44,799 nt of DNA from an uncultured beta proteobacterium. GTDB taxonomy: Bacteria; Pseudomonadota; Gammaproteobacteria; Burkholderiales; Burkholderiaceae. The position numbers and the translations under genes are program-made. A model generated the notes under the pieces. That model was not told where the DNA came from. It did no database searches and saw only the letters and a program-made list of their open reading frames with translations. This document shows positions 1-8,192 of the stretch, one piece after another. The stretch spans positions 1 through 44,799 of the forward strand of contig CAIQUZ010000089.1 in NCBI GenBank assembly GCA_903875135.1. The letters run 5' to 3'. How positions within the stretch are numbered: the stretch's first letter is position 1; each line of letters starts with the position of its first letter.

Positions 1-1545
1 GATGCTTTTCCAGCCTAATTCATACTGAATGGTCGTTGCCGCATTTAGCATATTGGGATTAGATGAAGTTGCAGTACACAGGGTGTTCCCGCAACTGTAT
101 TTAATTTGGTTGAGAGTTGGCGTGTCATAACCCAGTCCTACAGAGGTATAAATACGATTAAGAGGATTCAGCAGATAACTAGCTGATGCCATCGGCATGA
201 CTTGGTTATAGCTTGACGTCGTGTAAGCAAAAGTGTTTAAGTTGTCGCTACCACTAAGTTGTGTTGCGGTATGTCGGATTCCTAAAGTCACGTTCACTTT
301 TTCTGAAGGATCAAATTCTACTTGAAGGTATTGATCTAAATTACTAGCTTTATAGTTGGCATCCGTATTAATGGAAGACTTTTTTCCGGTGCAGTTGACT
401 AAAGCGCCAAATGTATTGCAATAGCCCATGCTGTGATCATTATCATTTCCATAATTCATGCCGACAGTCATTTTGATAGGGATTTGGTTCATCATTGTTT
501 TTAATTGGTATTGCCCATCTAGGCCGGCGTAGTCTCGATCAAGACTAATAGCACCATTTACAAAGGGCACCGTGGCTGTTGATGGCGCTTGAAATTGAAA
601 CTGGTTCCGAGTTCCCGTATAGGCCATTAATTTAAAAGCTGAAGAGGAATCTATCTTTTGCAGTAACTCAATACCACCTTGGAGCTGAGTAACAGTTTTA
701 CGCGTATTCCACGACTCGGCATTTGTGCCTGCGCCTTGTGGATTGGTGGTCAATTGAGTCGATGTGAGACCAAGTGGATCACTTGCATAGAGATTCACAC
801 GATTACCAATGATGGTGATTTTAGTATCTCCATCACCACCGATAATTAACTTTGCGTTTTCATTATCTCGACTCGCATCGCTATGCGTCCTAGAGCCGTT
901 TGTCATAAAAGTATTAGCATCTAAAAGATAATTGATTGAGTTTTGATCACCACTCGCTTTAACACCTATTTTGCTCGTATTAAAAGAACCATAGGATGCA
1001 TATGGAGTCACTGCAACACCAGGTAGTCCTTTTTCTGAATAGATATTAAGAACACCTCCCGCTGAATTGCCATAAAGAACTGAAAATGGACCACGCAATA
1101 CTTCCATTTTTTCTGTGGAGCTAAGGTCGACATGGGATAACTGGCTTTGACCATCAGGCATTGTGGTAGGAATCCCATCGACATAAACCTTAATACCTCT
1201 TGCGCCAAAGGCTGAGTTTGCCCCAAACCCACGAATGGAAATCATGGTATCTTGCGCGTAGTTTTGACGATTGATTGCATTCACACCTGGCACTCTAGAG
1301 AGGGATTCAGCAATGTTGACTTGTTGCTGTCCATCTTGGATTTCGGAACGGTTGATTAAATCGATGGAGGCTGATGTTTCAAAAGGTGTTTGATAAAAGC
1401 GAGAAGCGCTAATCACCATCTCATCTAAATTTTGTAAGGGCTCAGTAATCTGTTGACTATGAGCTTGCCCACACGTCAAAAGACTTAAAAGCATCGTCAT
1501 ATAAGGAATTTTTTTAAAGCAGTTCCGCAAGATTCGTTGTCTCAT
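1..1545 (-). CDS. TonB-dependent outer-membrane receptor, YncD/PqqU-like (C-terminus cut by window edge)
   Basis: The frame is open from an ATG at 1545 to base 1 (515 codons) and runs off the window, so the last barrel strands are missing. A signal peptide is seen: a basic start (MRQRILRNCFKK) followed by a hydrophobic stretch ending near GQAHS. The plug domain follows at about residues 45-170, with RGFGANSAFGARGIKVYVDG, then MPDGQSQ and EVLRGPFSVLYGNSAGG; these resemble the E. coli YncD (PqqU) plug, a receptor linked to pyrroloquinoline quinone uptake. The rest looks like alternating barrel strands, with YDTPTLNQIKY near the visible end. TonB-dependent receptors bring scarce ligands into the periplasm using ExbBD-TonB energy. 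A Fur-box match sits about 9 bases upstream of the start. The family call is firm; the ligand is inferred from resemblance only. Confidence 0.88.
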   Translation of the reverse strand, partial: MRQRILRNCFKKIPYMTMLLSLLTCGQAHSQQITEPLQNLDEMVISASRFYQTPFETSASIDLINRSEIQDGQQQVNIAESLSRVPGVNAINRQNYAQDTMISIRGFGANSAFGARGIKVYVDGIPTTMPDGQSQLSHVDLSSTEKMEVLRGPFSVLYGNSAGGVLNIYSEKGLPGVAVTPYASYGSFNTSKIGVKASGDQNSINYLLDANTFMTNGSRTHSDASRDNENAKLIIGGDGDTKITIIGNRVNLYASDPLGLTSTQLTTNPQGAGTNAESWNTRKTVTQLQGGIELLQKIDSSSAFKLMAYTGTRNQFQFQAPSTATVPFVNGAISLDRDYAGLDGQYQLKTMMNQIPIKMTVGMNYGNDNDHSMGYCNTFGALVNCTGKKSSINTDANYKASNLDQYLQVEFDPSEKVNVTLGIRHTATQLSGSDNLNTFAYTTSSYNQVMPMASASYLLNPLNRIYTSVGLGYDTPTLNQIKYSCGNTLCTATSSNPNMLNAATTIQYELGWKSI

Positions 1546-1553
1546 TATTTATT

Positions 1554-1568
1554 TGATAATAATTATAG
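1554..1568 (-). promoter_or_regulatory. Probable Fur box upstream of the TonB receptor
   Basis: The plus strand reads TGATAATAATTATAG. Against the 7-1-7 Fur consensus TGATAAT-N-ATTATCA it matches 12 of 14 specified positions. It lies 8 bases before the receptor's ATG (1545), where a repressor would block transcription or initiation. Iron repression is usual for TonB receptors. AT-rich DNA yields such matches by chance more often than average, so this is a candidate site. Confidence 0.55.
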
Positions 1569-1634
1569 GCACTTTGTCATCTAGGCGTCACAGAGACCGC
1601 GTTTTAGCCGAAAAGATTCGATCGCTTTTTAGGA

Positions 1635-2327
1635 CTATAGAAGTGGGATACGTTTTTTTAAAATGAGGGCAGAGTTTTCTGTAAGTTCCTCAAAGATACA
1701 AATCGAATCTATCTTGATCTTGTTGTTTTTTAAAGTATGTAATTGCCTTTGAGCAAAATTAGTCATTGCCTCAATTTCATCTTGAGTGGCCTTTTTTAAA
1801 CTTCCTGTCAGCGATAGATGAAATTGAAAACAATCAAGAACAAATGGATACCCCCACTCTTGGAGAAGCTGATCTTCTCTAGGATTTAGTCCGACGCTTC
1901 TACGTTTATTGAGTTGAGCATCTGTCAAAGGCAAGCGAAAACTATCGAGCTGCATCACTAAATCTCTCTCTAGATGTTCAAGCAGTATTGAAGCGTTTTT
2001 GGATACAAGTGCTAAAAAATCACCATATAAAAGAAGTTCAAGATTGATTTCAAATGGAGAGTGTTGTTCTCCAATTCGATGGGTTGCCTTTAATAAATCA
2101 TTAAAAGTCGATGTTTGATTTAAAAAGAAAGGGGCTTTCAGAGTGGCGTGAAGCCCGTAGCGCCTCGGATGTTTGGTGAATTGATAAAAACGTTCCTGAG
2201 AGATGCCAGGACATTCCGATTGAGTAATCTCTGCTACTTGATTTGGGTAGCGCCCTAACCATTTGGACCAGATATCCCACCAAGCGCTAGTGGAATCAGG
2301 GCAATAGTAGATAGCATAACGAGGCAT
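1635..2327 (-). CDS. DUF1045 family 2H phosphoesterase-like protein, phosphonate-associated
   Basis: This 230-residue protein begins MPRYAIYYCPD, as is typical of the DUF1045 'putative phosphonate metabolism protein' family. It has the two His-x-Thr/Ser-Leu motifs of the 2H phosphoesterase superfamily: HATL at residue 60 and HLSL about 110 residues later. Proteins of this superfamily open cyclic phosphates or act on 2',5'-type phosphodiester bonds. The gene is divergent from phnG, 63 bases away, and DUF1045 genes commonly accompany C-P lyase genes. In E. coli the cyclic product of PhnJ is opened by PhnP, which is not seen here, so this protein may act on that or a related intermediate; that is inference. 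No clear ribosome binding site precedes the ATG. Confidence 0.85.
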   Translation of the reverse strand: MPRYAIYYCPDSTSAWWDIWSKWLGRYPNQVAEITQSECPGISQERFYQFTKHPRRYGLHATLKAPFFLNQTSTFNDLLKATHRIGEQHSPFEINLELLLYGDFLALVSKNASILLEHLERDLVMQLDSFRLPLTDAQLNKRRSVGLNPREDQLLQEWGYPFVLDCFQFHLSLTGSLKKATQDEIEAMTNFAQRQLHTLKNNKIKIDSICIFEELTENSALILKKRIPLL

Positions 2328-2348
2328 AAAGATTTTTTAATAAGTTAA

Positions 2349-2382
2349 CTGTAAGAATAATGACACATTAATCCATTATGTT
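2349..2382 (+). promoter_or_regulatory. Pho box and -10 element before phnG
   Basis: CTGTAAG (2349-2355), AATA, then ATGACAC (2360-2366) form two 7-base half-sites with an 11-base repeat. They match the PhoB consensus CTGTCAT/CTGTCAY at 10 of 14 positions. Exactly 10 bases further is TATGTT (2377-2382), a 4/6 match to TATAAT; this is the spacing seen in E. coli phoA, where the Pho box replaces the -35. The predicted start of transcription would be near 2389, almost on the phnG ATG at 2391. Confidence 0.6.
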
Positions 2383-2390
2383 AAGAAATT

Positions 2391-2900
2391 ATGAAATTCC
2401 CAATACATCCACAAAATAATCAACAACGACAACAGTGGATGGCGCTCCTAGCGAGGTCATCTGTTGGGCAACTGGAGGCGAGCTTACGTCCTTATTTAGA
2501 GTTGTCTCATCAAATGCTTAAAGAACCTCAAACGGGGCTAATCATGGTTCAGGGCAGAATGGGCGCTACAGGTCAGCGATTCAATATGGGGGAAATGACA
2601 GTTTGTCGATGTGTTTTACAAGTAGAAATTTCAACACAAACGCCAACAAACCACCAACAGGTTGGGGTTGCCTATATTAAAGGCGGATTGAAAAGACACG
2701 CCTTTTTAGCCGCATTTGCAGATGCGCTGTTACAAGAGCCAGCCTATTTCTCGATTTTGCAACAGAGTTTATTAACCCCTATTTTAGATTTGCTGAACCA
2801 ACAATCGCAAATGAAGATGAGTAAGACGCTCTCAAGTAGAGTTGAATTCTTTACGGTTGCCCGTCAAAGTGCGGGGATGTCTGATGAGCAATCGGCCTAA
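2391..2900 (+). CDS. phnG: C-P lyase subunit PhnG
   Basis: At 169 residues it is slightly longer than E. coli PhnG (about 150). The N-terminal RQQWMALLARSS and the central GRMGATGQRFNMGEMTVCRC are characteristic of the family. PhnG is part of the PhnGHIJ core; with PhnI, PhnH and PhnL it helps replace the adenine of ATP by the phosphonate, giving a ribose 5-triphosphate-alpha-phosphonate. It is the first gene of a ten-gene phosphonate operon plus an HD oxygenase and is followed after six bases by phnH. The ATG at 2391 is kept because the family starts a few residues before the RQxWM motif. The Shine-Dalgarno is weak (AAGAA), and the predicted transcript start is almost at the ATG, so the mRNA may be nearly leaderless. 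Confidence 0.95.
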   Translation: MKFPIHPQNNQQRQQWMALLARSSVGQLEASLRPYLELSHQMLKEPQTGLIMVQGRMGATGQRFNMGEMTVCRCVLQVEISTQTPTNHQQVGVAYIKGGLKRHAFLAAFADALLQEPAYFSILQQSLLTPILDLLNQQSQMKMSKTLSSRVEFFTVARQSAGMSDEQSA

Positions 2901-2906
2901 GGTGAC

Positions 2907-3509
2907 ATGATGGATCTAAAGCAAATTGCCCCTGGGTTTAAAGATGTTGGGTATTCGAGCCAACGTATTTTTCGACAAGTGATGCAAGCCTTTTCAAGGC
3001 CTGGAAATATTTATAGCGTGGCCGATGATATTTCGCAAACTCCATATGCACCTGGTGCGGCAACACAAATTTTATTGGCGATGTTAGATAGTGAGACCTC
3101 GTTATTCATTTCGAAAAGCACTTCAAAGCATCGCTTAGATGATTATTTGCGATTTCACACAGCTTGTAATATGGCCCAACAGCCGAATGATGCCCAATTT
3201 AGTTATTTCAGTATCAGCGATAACTTACCGCATTTATCCGAAATGGCAATTGGGTCTGACGAATATCCAGATCAAGGCGCCACCATTCTCATTGAAGTGT
3301 CAGAGTTCAAGGTCGATGCGGTAACGGGAGTCTCGATTTCAGGACCTGGGCTGAAAGAGCCTAAACGAATTGACATAGTTGGTATAGCTAATTCATTTTG
3401 GCAAGAGCGACAGACATTACAAAAAGAATTTCCCAAAGGCATTGATCTGCTATTTTGTTGTGGATTAGAGTTCATTGGATTACCGCGTTCAACCCAGGTG
3501 GAGATCTAA
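2907..3509 (+). CDS. phnH: C-P lyase subunit PhnH
   Basis: The 200-residue product matches the usual PhnH length (about 194). The N-terminal pattern GFKDVGYSSQRIFRQVMQAF followed by SRPG is the family signature. PhnH is a PLP-transferase-fold protein without PLP that binds in the PhnGHIJ core. A start at 2907 or at the adjacent ATG at 2910 is possible; AAGGTGA just upstream is a reasonable ribosome binding site for either. The stop codon ends at 3509 and phnI begins at the next base, so the two are likely translationally coupled. Confidence 0.95.
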   Translation: MMDLKQIAPGFKDVGYSSQRIFRQVMQAFSRPGNIYSVADDISQTPYAPGAATQILLAMLDSETSLFISKSTSKHRLDDYLRFHTACNMAQQPNDAQFSYFSISDNLPHLSEMAIGSDEYPDQGATILIEVSEFKVDAVTGVSISGPGLKEPKRIDIVGIANSFWQERQTLQKEFPKGIDLLFCCGLEFIGLPRSTQVEI

Positions 3510-4601
3510 ATGTACGTCGCCGTCAAGGGAGGTAAAAATGCCATTGAAAATAGTCTTCGACTACTTGCGCAAAAGCGTCGTGGATCATTAGAGATTCCGG
3601 AGCTTACTGTAGAGCAAATTCAAGAGCAGTTGAGTTTAGGAGTTGCACGAGTGATGAATGAAGGATCTATCTATGATCCTGAACTTGCAGCACTTGCAAT
3701 TAAACAGGCTCAAGGTGATCAAGTTGAGGCGACTTTTTTATTACGTGCTTATCGAGCCACATTGCCACGTCTTGGATTTAGTTCACCGCTGGATACAGAA
3801 CAAATCCATATTTCTAGAAGAATCTCGGCCACATTTAAAGATGTTCCGGGCGGGCAAGTTTTAGGCCCTAGTTACGATTACTCACAACGCTTATTAGACT
3901 TTTCACTTTTGGAAGAGGCTCAGCTAGAAGAAGTGCCCTTGAGTGATATTTCTGCAATTGAGCCTTTTGCAAGCGTTATGTCACTTTTAGCAAAGGAAGG
4001 TTTGATTGAACTAGATCAGGTACCTGAAGGAGATCCTGAGCCAGTAGATATTACGCGCATACCGTTAAAATTTCCCGCACCACGCAGTGCAAGGTTACAA
4101 AACTTAATTCGAGCTGATGAGGGCTTTTTGTTAGGCGTCGCCTATTCGACGCAACGTGGTTATAGTTTTACGCATCCATTCGCAGCCGAGATAAAGTATG
4201 GTGAAGTAGCCATTGAACTAAAGCCAGAGGAGCTTGATTTTTCAATTGATATTGGAGATATAGACATAACTGAATGTCAAATGATTAATCAATTCGCGGG
4301 GAGTCATGAACAATTACCGCAATTTACGAAAGGGTATGGCTTGGTGTTTGGCCATCACGAAAGAAAAGCGATGGCTATGAGTCTCGTCGACCGCGCGTTA
4401 CGAGCCGAGGAATTTGGCGAACCTATTGAAGCGCCTGCGCAAATGCAAGAGTTCGTCTTGTCGCATAGTGATAATTTAGAGTCATCTGGATTTGTGCAGC
4501 ATTTAAAACTCCCGCACTATGTTGATTTTCAATCTGAATTGGAATTGCTCCGACGGATCCGAGAGCAAAAGATAAGCCAACGAGAAGGCTCCGATGAGTG
4601 A
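3510..4601 (+). CDS. phnI: C-P lyase subunit PhnI (nucleosidase of the core complex)
   Basis: At 363 residues it is close to the family length of about 354. It starts MYVAVKGGKNAIENS and carries the conserved-looking FGHHERKAMAMSLVDRAL stretch in the C-terminal third. In E. coli, PhnI with PhnG, PhnH and PhnL displaces adenine from MgATP with the phosphonate. The ATG directly follows the phnH stop. Its last 8 bases overlap phnJ (ATGAGTGA), a coupling arrangement expected for a stoichiometric complex. Confidence 0.96.
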   Translation: MYVAVKGGKNAIENSLRLLAQKRRGSLEIPELTVEQIQEQLSLGVARVMNEGSIYDPELAALAIKQAQGDQVEATFLLRAYRATLPRLGFSSPLDTEQIHISRRISATFKDVPGGQVLGPSYDYSQRLLDFSLLEEAQLEEVPLSDISAIEPFASVMSLLAKEGLIELDQVPEGDPEPVDITRIPLKFPAPRSARLQNLIRADEGFLLGVAYSTQRGYSFTHPFAAEIKYGEVAIELKPEELDFSIDIGDIDITECQMINQFAGSHEQLPQFTKGYGLVFGHHERKAMAMSLVDRALRAEEFGEPIEAPAQMQEFVLSHSDNLESSGFVQHLKLPHYVDFQSELELLRRIREQKISQREGSDE

Positions 4602-5442
4602 GATAGATCATCGTATTGAAGGATTTAATTTTGCTTACCTTGATGAGCAGACGAAGCGAATGATTCGACGCGCCCTCTTAAAGGCCATTGCTATCCCAGG
4701 GTATCAAGTGCCATTTTCTTCTCGTGAAATGCCTTTGCCTTACGGATGGGGCACTGGAGGGATTCAAATTACAGCGGCCATTATTGGCCAAAAAGATACA
4801 CTAAAGGTCATTGACCAGGGGGCAGACGATACGGTTAATGCGGTCAATATTAGAAGTTTCTTTTCTCGAACGACTGGGGTTGCAAGCACAGAAAAAACTG
4901 CCCAAGCCAGCATTATTCAGACGCGCCACCGAATTCCGGAACAGGCTTTGCACGAAAATCAAATCATGGTTTTTCAAGTACCTGTTCCAGAGCCTTTGCA
5001 AGATATAGAGCCTTTAAAAGCGCAAACGACCAAGATGCATGCGTTAGCGGACTATGGCCTGATGTATGTCAAGTTGTATGAAGATATTACACAATTTGGC
5101 AAAATCACTTTCTCATATGATTATCCGGTGATGGTCAATGGGCGCTATTTAACAGCTCCATCACCGATCCCTAAATTTGATAATCCGAAGTTACATCAAT
5201 CGCCTGCGTTAATGCTTTTTGGCGCGGGTCGGGAAAAAAGAATTTATGCGATACCGCCTTATACCGATGTGCAAAGTTTGAGTTTTGAGGATTATCCATT
5301 CGAGATTCAACAGTGGGATCACCCTTGTGCTATTTGTGGATCGCGGGACAGTTTCCTTGATGAATTGATTACGGATAATGAAGGAACAAGAATGTATGTT
5401 TGTGCGGACACGGACTTTTGTCAAGAGCAGGAATCGACCTAA
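4594..5442 (+). CDS. phnJ: C-P lyase catalytic subunit PhnJ (radical SAM)
   Basis: The 282-residue product is nearly identical in length to E. coli PhnJ (281). Near the C-terminus it shows the diagnostic cysteine array CAIC, then 21 residues, C, then 5 residues, C (CX2CX21CX5C), which holds the 4Fe-4S cluster and the catalytic thiol. PhnJ breaks the carbon-phosphorus bond of the ribosyl phosphonate, releasing the alkane and a 5-phosphoribosyl 1,2-cyclic phosphate. All four cysteines are intact, so the enzyme should be active. It overlaps phnI by 8 bases, and its TAA shares a base with the ATG of phnK. Confidence 0.97.
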   Translation: MSEIDHRIEGFNFAYLDEQTKRMIRRALLKAIAIPGYQVPFSSREMPLPYGWGTGGIQITAAIIGQKDTLKVIDQGADDTVNAVNIRSFFSRTTGVASTEKTAQASIIQTRHRIPEQALHENQIMVFQVPVPEPLQDIEPLKAQTTKMHALADYGLMYVKLYEDITQFGKITFSYDYPVMVNGRYLTAPSPIPKFDNPKLHQSPALMLFGAGREKRIYAIPPYTDVQSLSFEDYPFEIQQWDHPCAICGSRDSFLDELITDNEGTRMYVCADTDFCQEQEST

Positions 5443-6224
5443 TGACGACCTTTGCGCAACCTTTGCTTAACGTGACTGATTTATCGAAATCTTTTGGCCA
5501 TCATGTTGCGCTTCAGGAAATTTCATTTGACCTGGGATATGGCGAGGTGATTGCGATAGTTGGTGAGTCGGGTTCAGGTAAGACCACCTTACTCAAAAGT
5601 ATTGCTTGTTTAACCCCAGCAGATAGTGGTCAGGTTGTATTCCAATCTGAGCAATTTGGGCACATGGATGTTTTTAAAGTGAGTTCTATGCAGCAGCGTT
5701 TGCTCAATCGAACGGAGTGGGGATTTGTGCATCAGAATGCTCGCGATGGTTTACGCATGAATGTCTCAGCCGGGGCTAACATTGGTGAGCGATTAATGTC
5801 ATTAGGTCAGCGTCATTATGGAAAAATACGTGAACAAGCGATGTACTGGTTAGATATGGTAGAAATTGACCCTAAAAGAATGGATGATTTACCGAGTACG
5901 TTTTCAGGTGGTATGCAACAGCGATTACAAATTGCCAGAAACTTAGTAACACAACCTCGATTAGTGATGTTGGATGAACCTACGTCTGGATTAGATGTTT
6001 CTGTGCAAGCAAAACTCTTGGATTTATTTAAAAAACTAGCTCAACAACTAGGACTTTCAGTACTGATTGTGACGCATGATTTAGCGGTAGCGAGGTTGCT
6101 TGCAGATCAGATGATTGTCATGCAAGATGGCAAAATTGTGGAGCGCGGGTTGACGGATCAGGTGTTAGACGATCCACAACATCCCTATACCCAACTGTTA
6201 GTTTCTTCTATTATTGCGGCCTGA
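5442..6224 (+). CDS. phnK: C-P lyase ABC-type ATPase subunit PhnK
   Basis: I place the start at the ATG at 5442, overlapping the phnJ stop as TAATG, giving 260 residues that begin MTTFAQPLLNV. An in-frame ATG at 5400 lies inside phnJ and would add an unrelated tail. Walker A GESGSGKT, signature SGGMQQR and Walker B LVMLDEPTSGLD are all present. PhnK docks on the PhnGHIJ core; it has an ABC fold but is not part of a transporter. The C-terminal DDPQHPYTQLLVSS motif resembles the oligopeptide-type ABC subfamily that includes PhnK. Confidence 0.96.
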   Translation: MTTFAQPLLNVTDLSKSFGHHVALQEISFDLGYGEVIAIVGESGSGKTTLLKSIACLTPADSGQVVFQSEQFGHMDVFKVSSMQQRLLNRTEWGFVHQNARDGLRMNVSAGANIGERLMSLGQRHYGKIREQAMYWLDMVEIDPKRMDDLPSTFSGGMQQRLQIARNLVTQPRLVMLDEPTSGLDVSVQAKLLDLFKKLAQQLGLSVLIVTHDLAVARLLADQMIVMQDGKIVERGLTDQVLDDPQHPYTQLLVSSIIAA

Positions 6225-6225
6225 G

Positions 6226-6951
6226 ATGAGCGAACCTATTTTACGTTTACAAGATGTTAATAAACAATTTACGGTTTATCGCCGGAGTGCTCAGCCCATC
6301 GATGTTTTAGAGAATGTGACATTTGATCTCTTTCCTGGAGAGTGTTTATCACTCGACGGAGCCTCAGGATCTGGAAAGAGCTCAATCTTAAAATTGATCT
6401 TTGGTAATTACTGTCTTAGTTCAGGTCATATTTGGTGTGATTTTGATGGGGCAGGTTTTAAAGATTTCGCTGCAGTAAGCTTGAGGGAGCGGCACGCCCT
6501 TCGGAAGAAATATATCAACTATGTTAGTCAATTTTTAAAGGCGATTCCACGAATTAGTGCTTTAGATGTGGTGGTTCAAGCCGGCAGGAATGAGGTGATC
6601 AGAGGACTCGTCACTGAACAAGAGCTCATACGGAGGGCTCAGCAGTTGTTAGAACGGTTAAATATCCAGAGTCAGTTATGGGGTTTACCTCCTGCTATTT
6701 TTTCTGGGGGAGAGCAGCAACGAATTAACTTGGCCCGTGGATTAATTTCCTCTAAACCACTGTTATTGTTAGATGAGCCAAGTGCTTCTTTAGATCATCA
6801 AAACACGCAAGTGGTAATCGAGTTGATTCAAGAAGTTCGTGCCAGCGGCACTGCCATGATTGGCATTTTCCATGACAACTTGGTTCGGCAAGCATTGAGT
6901 ACACGTAGTATTTCTATACAACAATTTAAGCCCTCATCCAACATACAATGA
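6226..6951 (+). CDS. phnL: C-P lyase ABC-type ATPase subunit PhnL
   Basis: The ATG at 6226 lies one base after the phnK stop and gives 241 residues starting MSEPILRLQDV; an upstream in-frame TTG at 6214 lies inside phnK and is less likely. Walker A GASGSGKSS, signature SGGEQQR and Walker B LLLLDEPSASLD are visible. PhnL is needed with PhnG, PhnH and PhnI for ribosyl phosphonate formation and with PhnK dimerises on the core complex. Its stop overlaps the phnM start (ATGA at 6948). Confidence 0.95.
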   Translation: MSEPILRLQDVNKQFTVYRRSAQPIDVLENVTFDLFPGECLSLDGASGSGKSSILKLIFGNYCLSSGHIWCDFDGAGFKDFAAVSLRERHALRKKYINYVSQFLKAIPRISALDVVVQAGRNEVIRGLVTEQELIRRAQQLLERLNIQSQLWGLPPAIFSGGEQQRINLARGLISSKPLLLLDEPSASLDHQNTQVVIELIQEVRASGTAMIGIFHDNLVRQALSTRSISIQQFKPSSNIQ

Positions 6952-8093
6952 TTATTACTAACGCAAAGATTGTATTAGCCCATGAAGTGATTAATGGAAC
7001 GGTTCATATTCAAGATGGACTCATCAAAGAGATAGCTCAAGGCAATTCGATGCTGCCAGAAGCGATTAATCTGGATGGGGATATTTTAATACCTGGGCTT
7101 GTTGAGTTGCATACGGATAATTTTGAGCGGCATTTGATGCCAAGACCAAAGACCCGCTGGGCAGAATTGCCTGCATTAATTGCTCATGACGTTGAATTAA
7201 TTGGCGCTGGAATCACTACCGTATTTGACTCTATTGGCATTGGTGAGGCGGATTCAAAGTCGGTGCGGGGAATGGGTTTTGATGCAGTCATGCATGCTTT
7301 GCATTTTTCAATAGAAAATCAATTGTTGAAGTCTGATCACTTTATTCATATTCGTTGTGAATTACCCGCCCCCAATACGGTGGAGTTATTTCAGGCCTTT
7401 GCCAATGATGATCGATTGCGGTTAATCTCTTTGATGGACCATACTCCGGGTCAAAGGCAGTTTGAAGACATTAGTCAAGCCCGAAACTATTACACTGGTA
7501 AAAAGGGTTGGACGCATTCCTTTTTTGATGAAAGAGTTGCTGCGGGACCTGATTTACAGGAACGATACGCCAAACCGAATCGGCAATACTTTGTTGATTT
7601 TTGTAAAAGTCATCAGATTGCCATGGCTAGTCATGACGATACGACTCTAGAGCATGTTCAGCAAGCGATTGACGAAGGCGCAAGTATTTGTGAGTTTCCG
7701 ACTAGGTTAAATGCGGCGCAAGCAGCGCATCAAAACCATTTGGCGGTCATTATGGGTGCTCCAAATCTTGTTAGAGGGGGCTCACACTCTGGAAATGTTG
7801 CCGCCAAAGATTTAGCATTAGCCGGTCATTTAGATATCCTCTCATCGGACTACATTCCCAATAGTTTGTTATCGGCAGCATTTAAGTTAACTGAGGTTGC
7901 TAACTTTTCTTTACCTGCGGCTATTGCAACCGTTACGCTTCAACCTGCAAAGGCGGTTGGACTAAAAGATCGTGGGCAAATTGCACCGAATCAGATCGCT
8001 GATTTGGTGCGAATTCGGATGTTGCGTAATTCACAACGACAGGAATTCCCATTTGTATCGTCTGTTTGGCGCGCTGGAATCAAAGTTGTGTAA
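6948..8093 (+). CDS. phnM: Ribosyl triphosphate-phosphonate diphosphatase PhnM
   Basis: The 381-residue product matches the family length (about 378). It is an amidohydrolase-fold enzyme; the metal-site motif HTDN is at residues 55-58 within GLVELHTDNFERHLMPRP, and SHDDTT and the late SSDYIP lie where further metal or base ligands are expected. It removes pyrophosphate from the PhnGHIL product to give the 5-phosphoribosyl 1-phosphonate that PhnJ cleaves. It overlaps phnL by 4 bases. A 99-base gap with a Pho-box array follows before the transport genes. Confidence 0.96.
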   Translation: MIITNAKIVLAHEVINGTVHIQDGLIKEIAQGNSMLPEAINLDGDILIPGLVELHTDNFERHLMPRPKTRWAELPALIAHDVELIGAGITTVFDSIGIGEADSKSVRGMGFDAVMHALHFSIENQLLKSDHFIHIRCELPAPNTVELFQAFANDDRLRLISLMDHTPGQRQFEDISQARNYYTGKKGWTHSFFDERVAAGPDLQERYAKPNRQYFVDFCKSHQIAMASHDDTTLEHVQQAIDEGASICEFPTRLNAAQAAHQNHLAVIMGAPNLVRGGSHSGNVAAKDLALAGHLDILSSDYIPNSLLSAAFKLTEVANFSLPAAIATVTLQPAKAVGLKDRGQIAPNQIADLVRIRMLRNSQRQEFPFVSSVWRAGIKVV

Positions 8094-8107
8094 GAGCGAA
8101 ACTCACG

Positions 8108-8170
8108 CTGTCATGTTTTTGACATTTAGCCTTAATGAAATTGACATCTGCAGGAATTACTCTAATTTAT
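8108..8170 (+). promoter_or_regulatory. Pho-box array and promoter before phnCDE
   Basis: CTGTCAT at 8108-8114 and TTGACAT at 8119-8125 match PhoB half-sites at 7/7 and 5/7, separated by exactly 11 bases. A degenerate CCTTAAT at 8130 and another TTGACAT at 8141-8147 continue the 11-base period. Candidate -10 elements are TACTCT (8158, 10 bases after the last half-site) and TAATTT (8165, 17 bases after). The array lies in the 99-base gap between phnM and phnC, so the importer genes probably have their own phosphate-starvation promoter. Confidence 0.65.
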
Positions 8171-8192
8171 TGTTTAATTTCTGATTGTCCAT

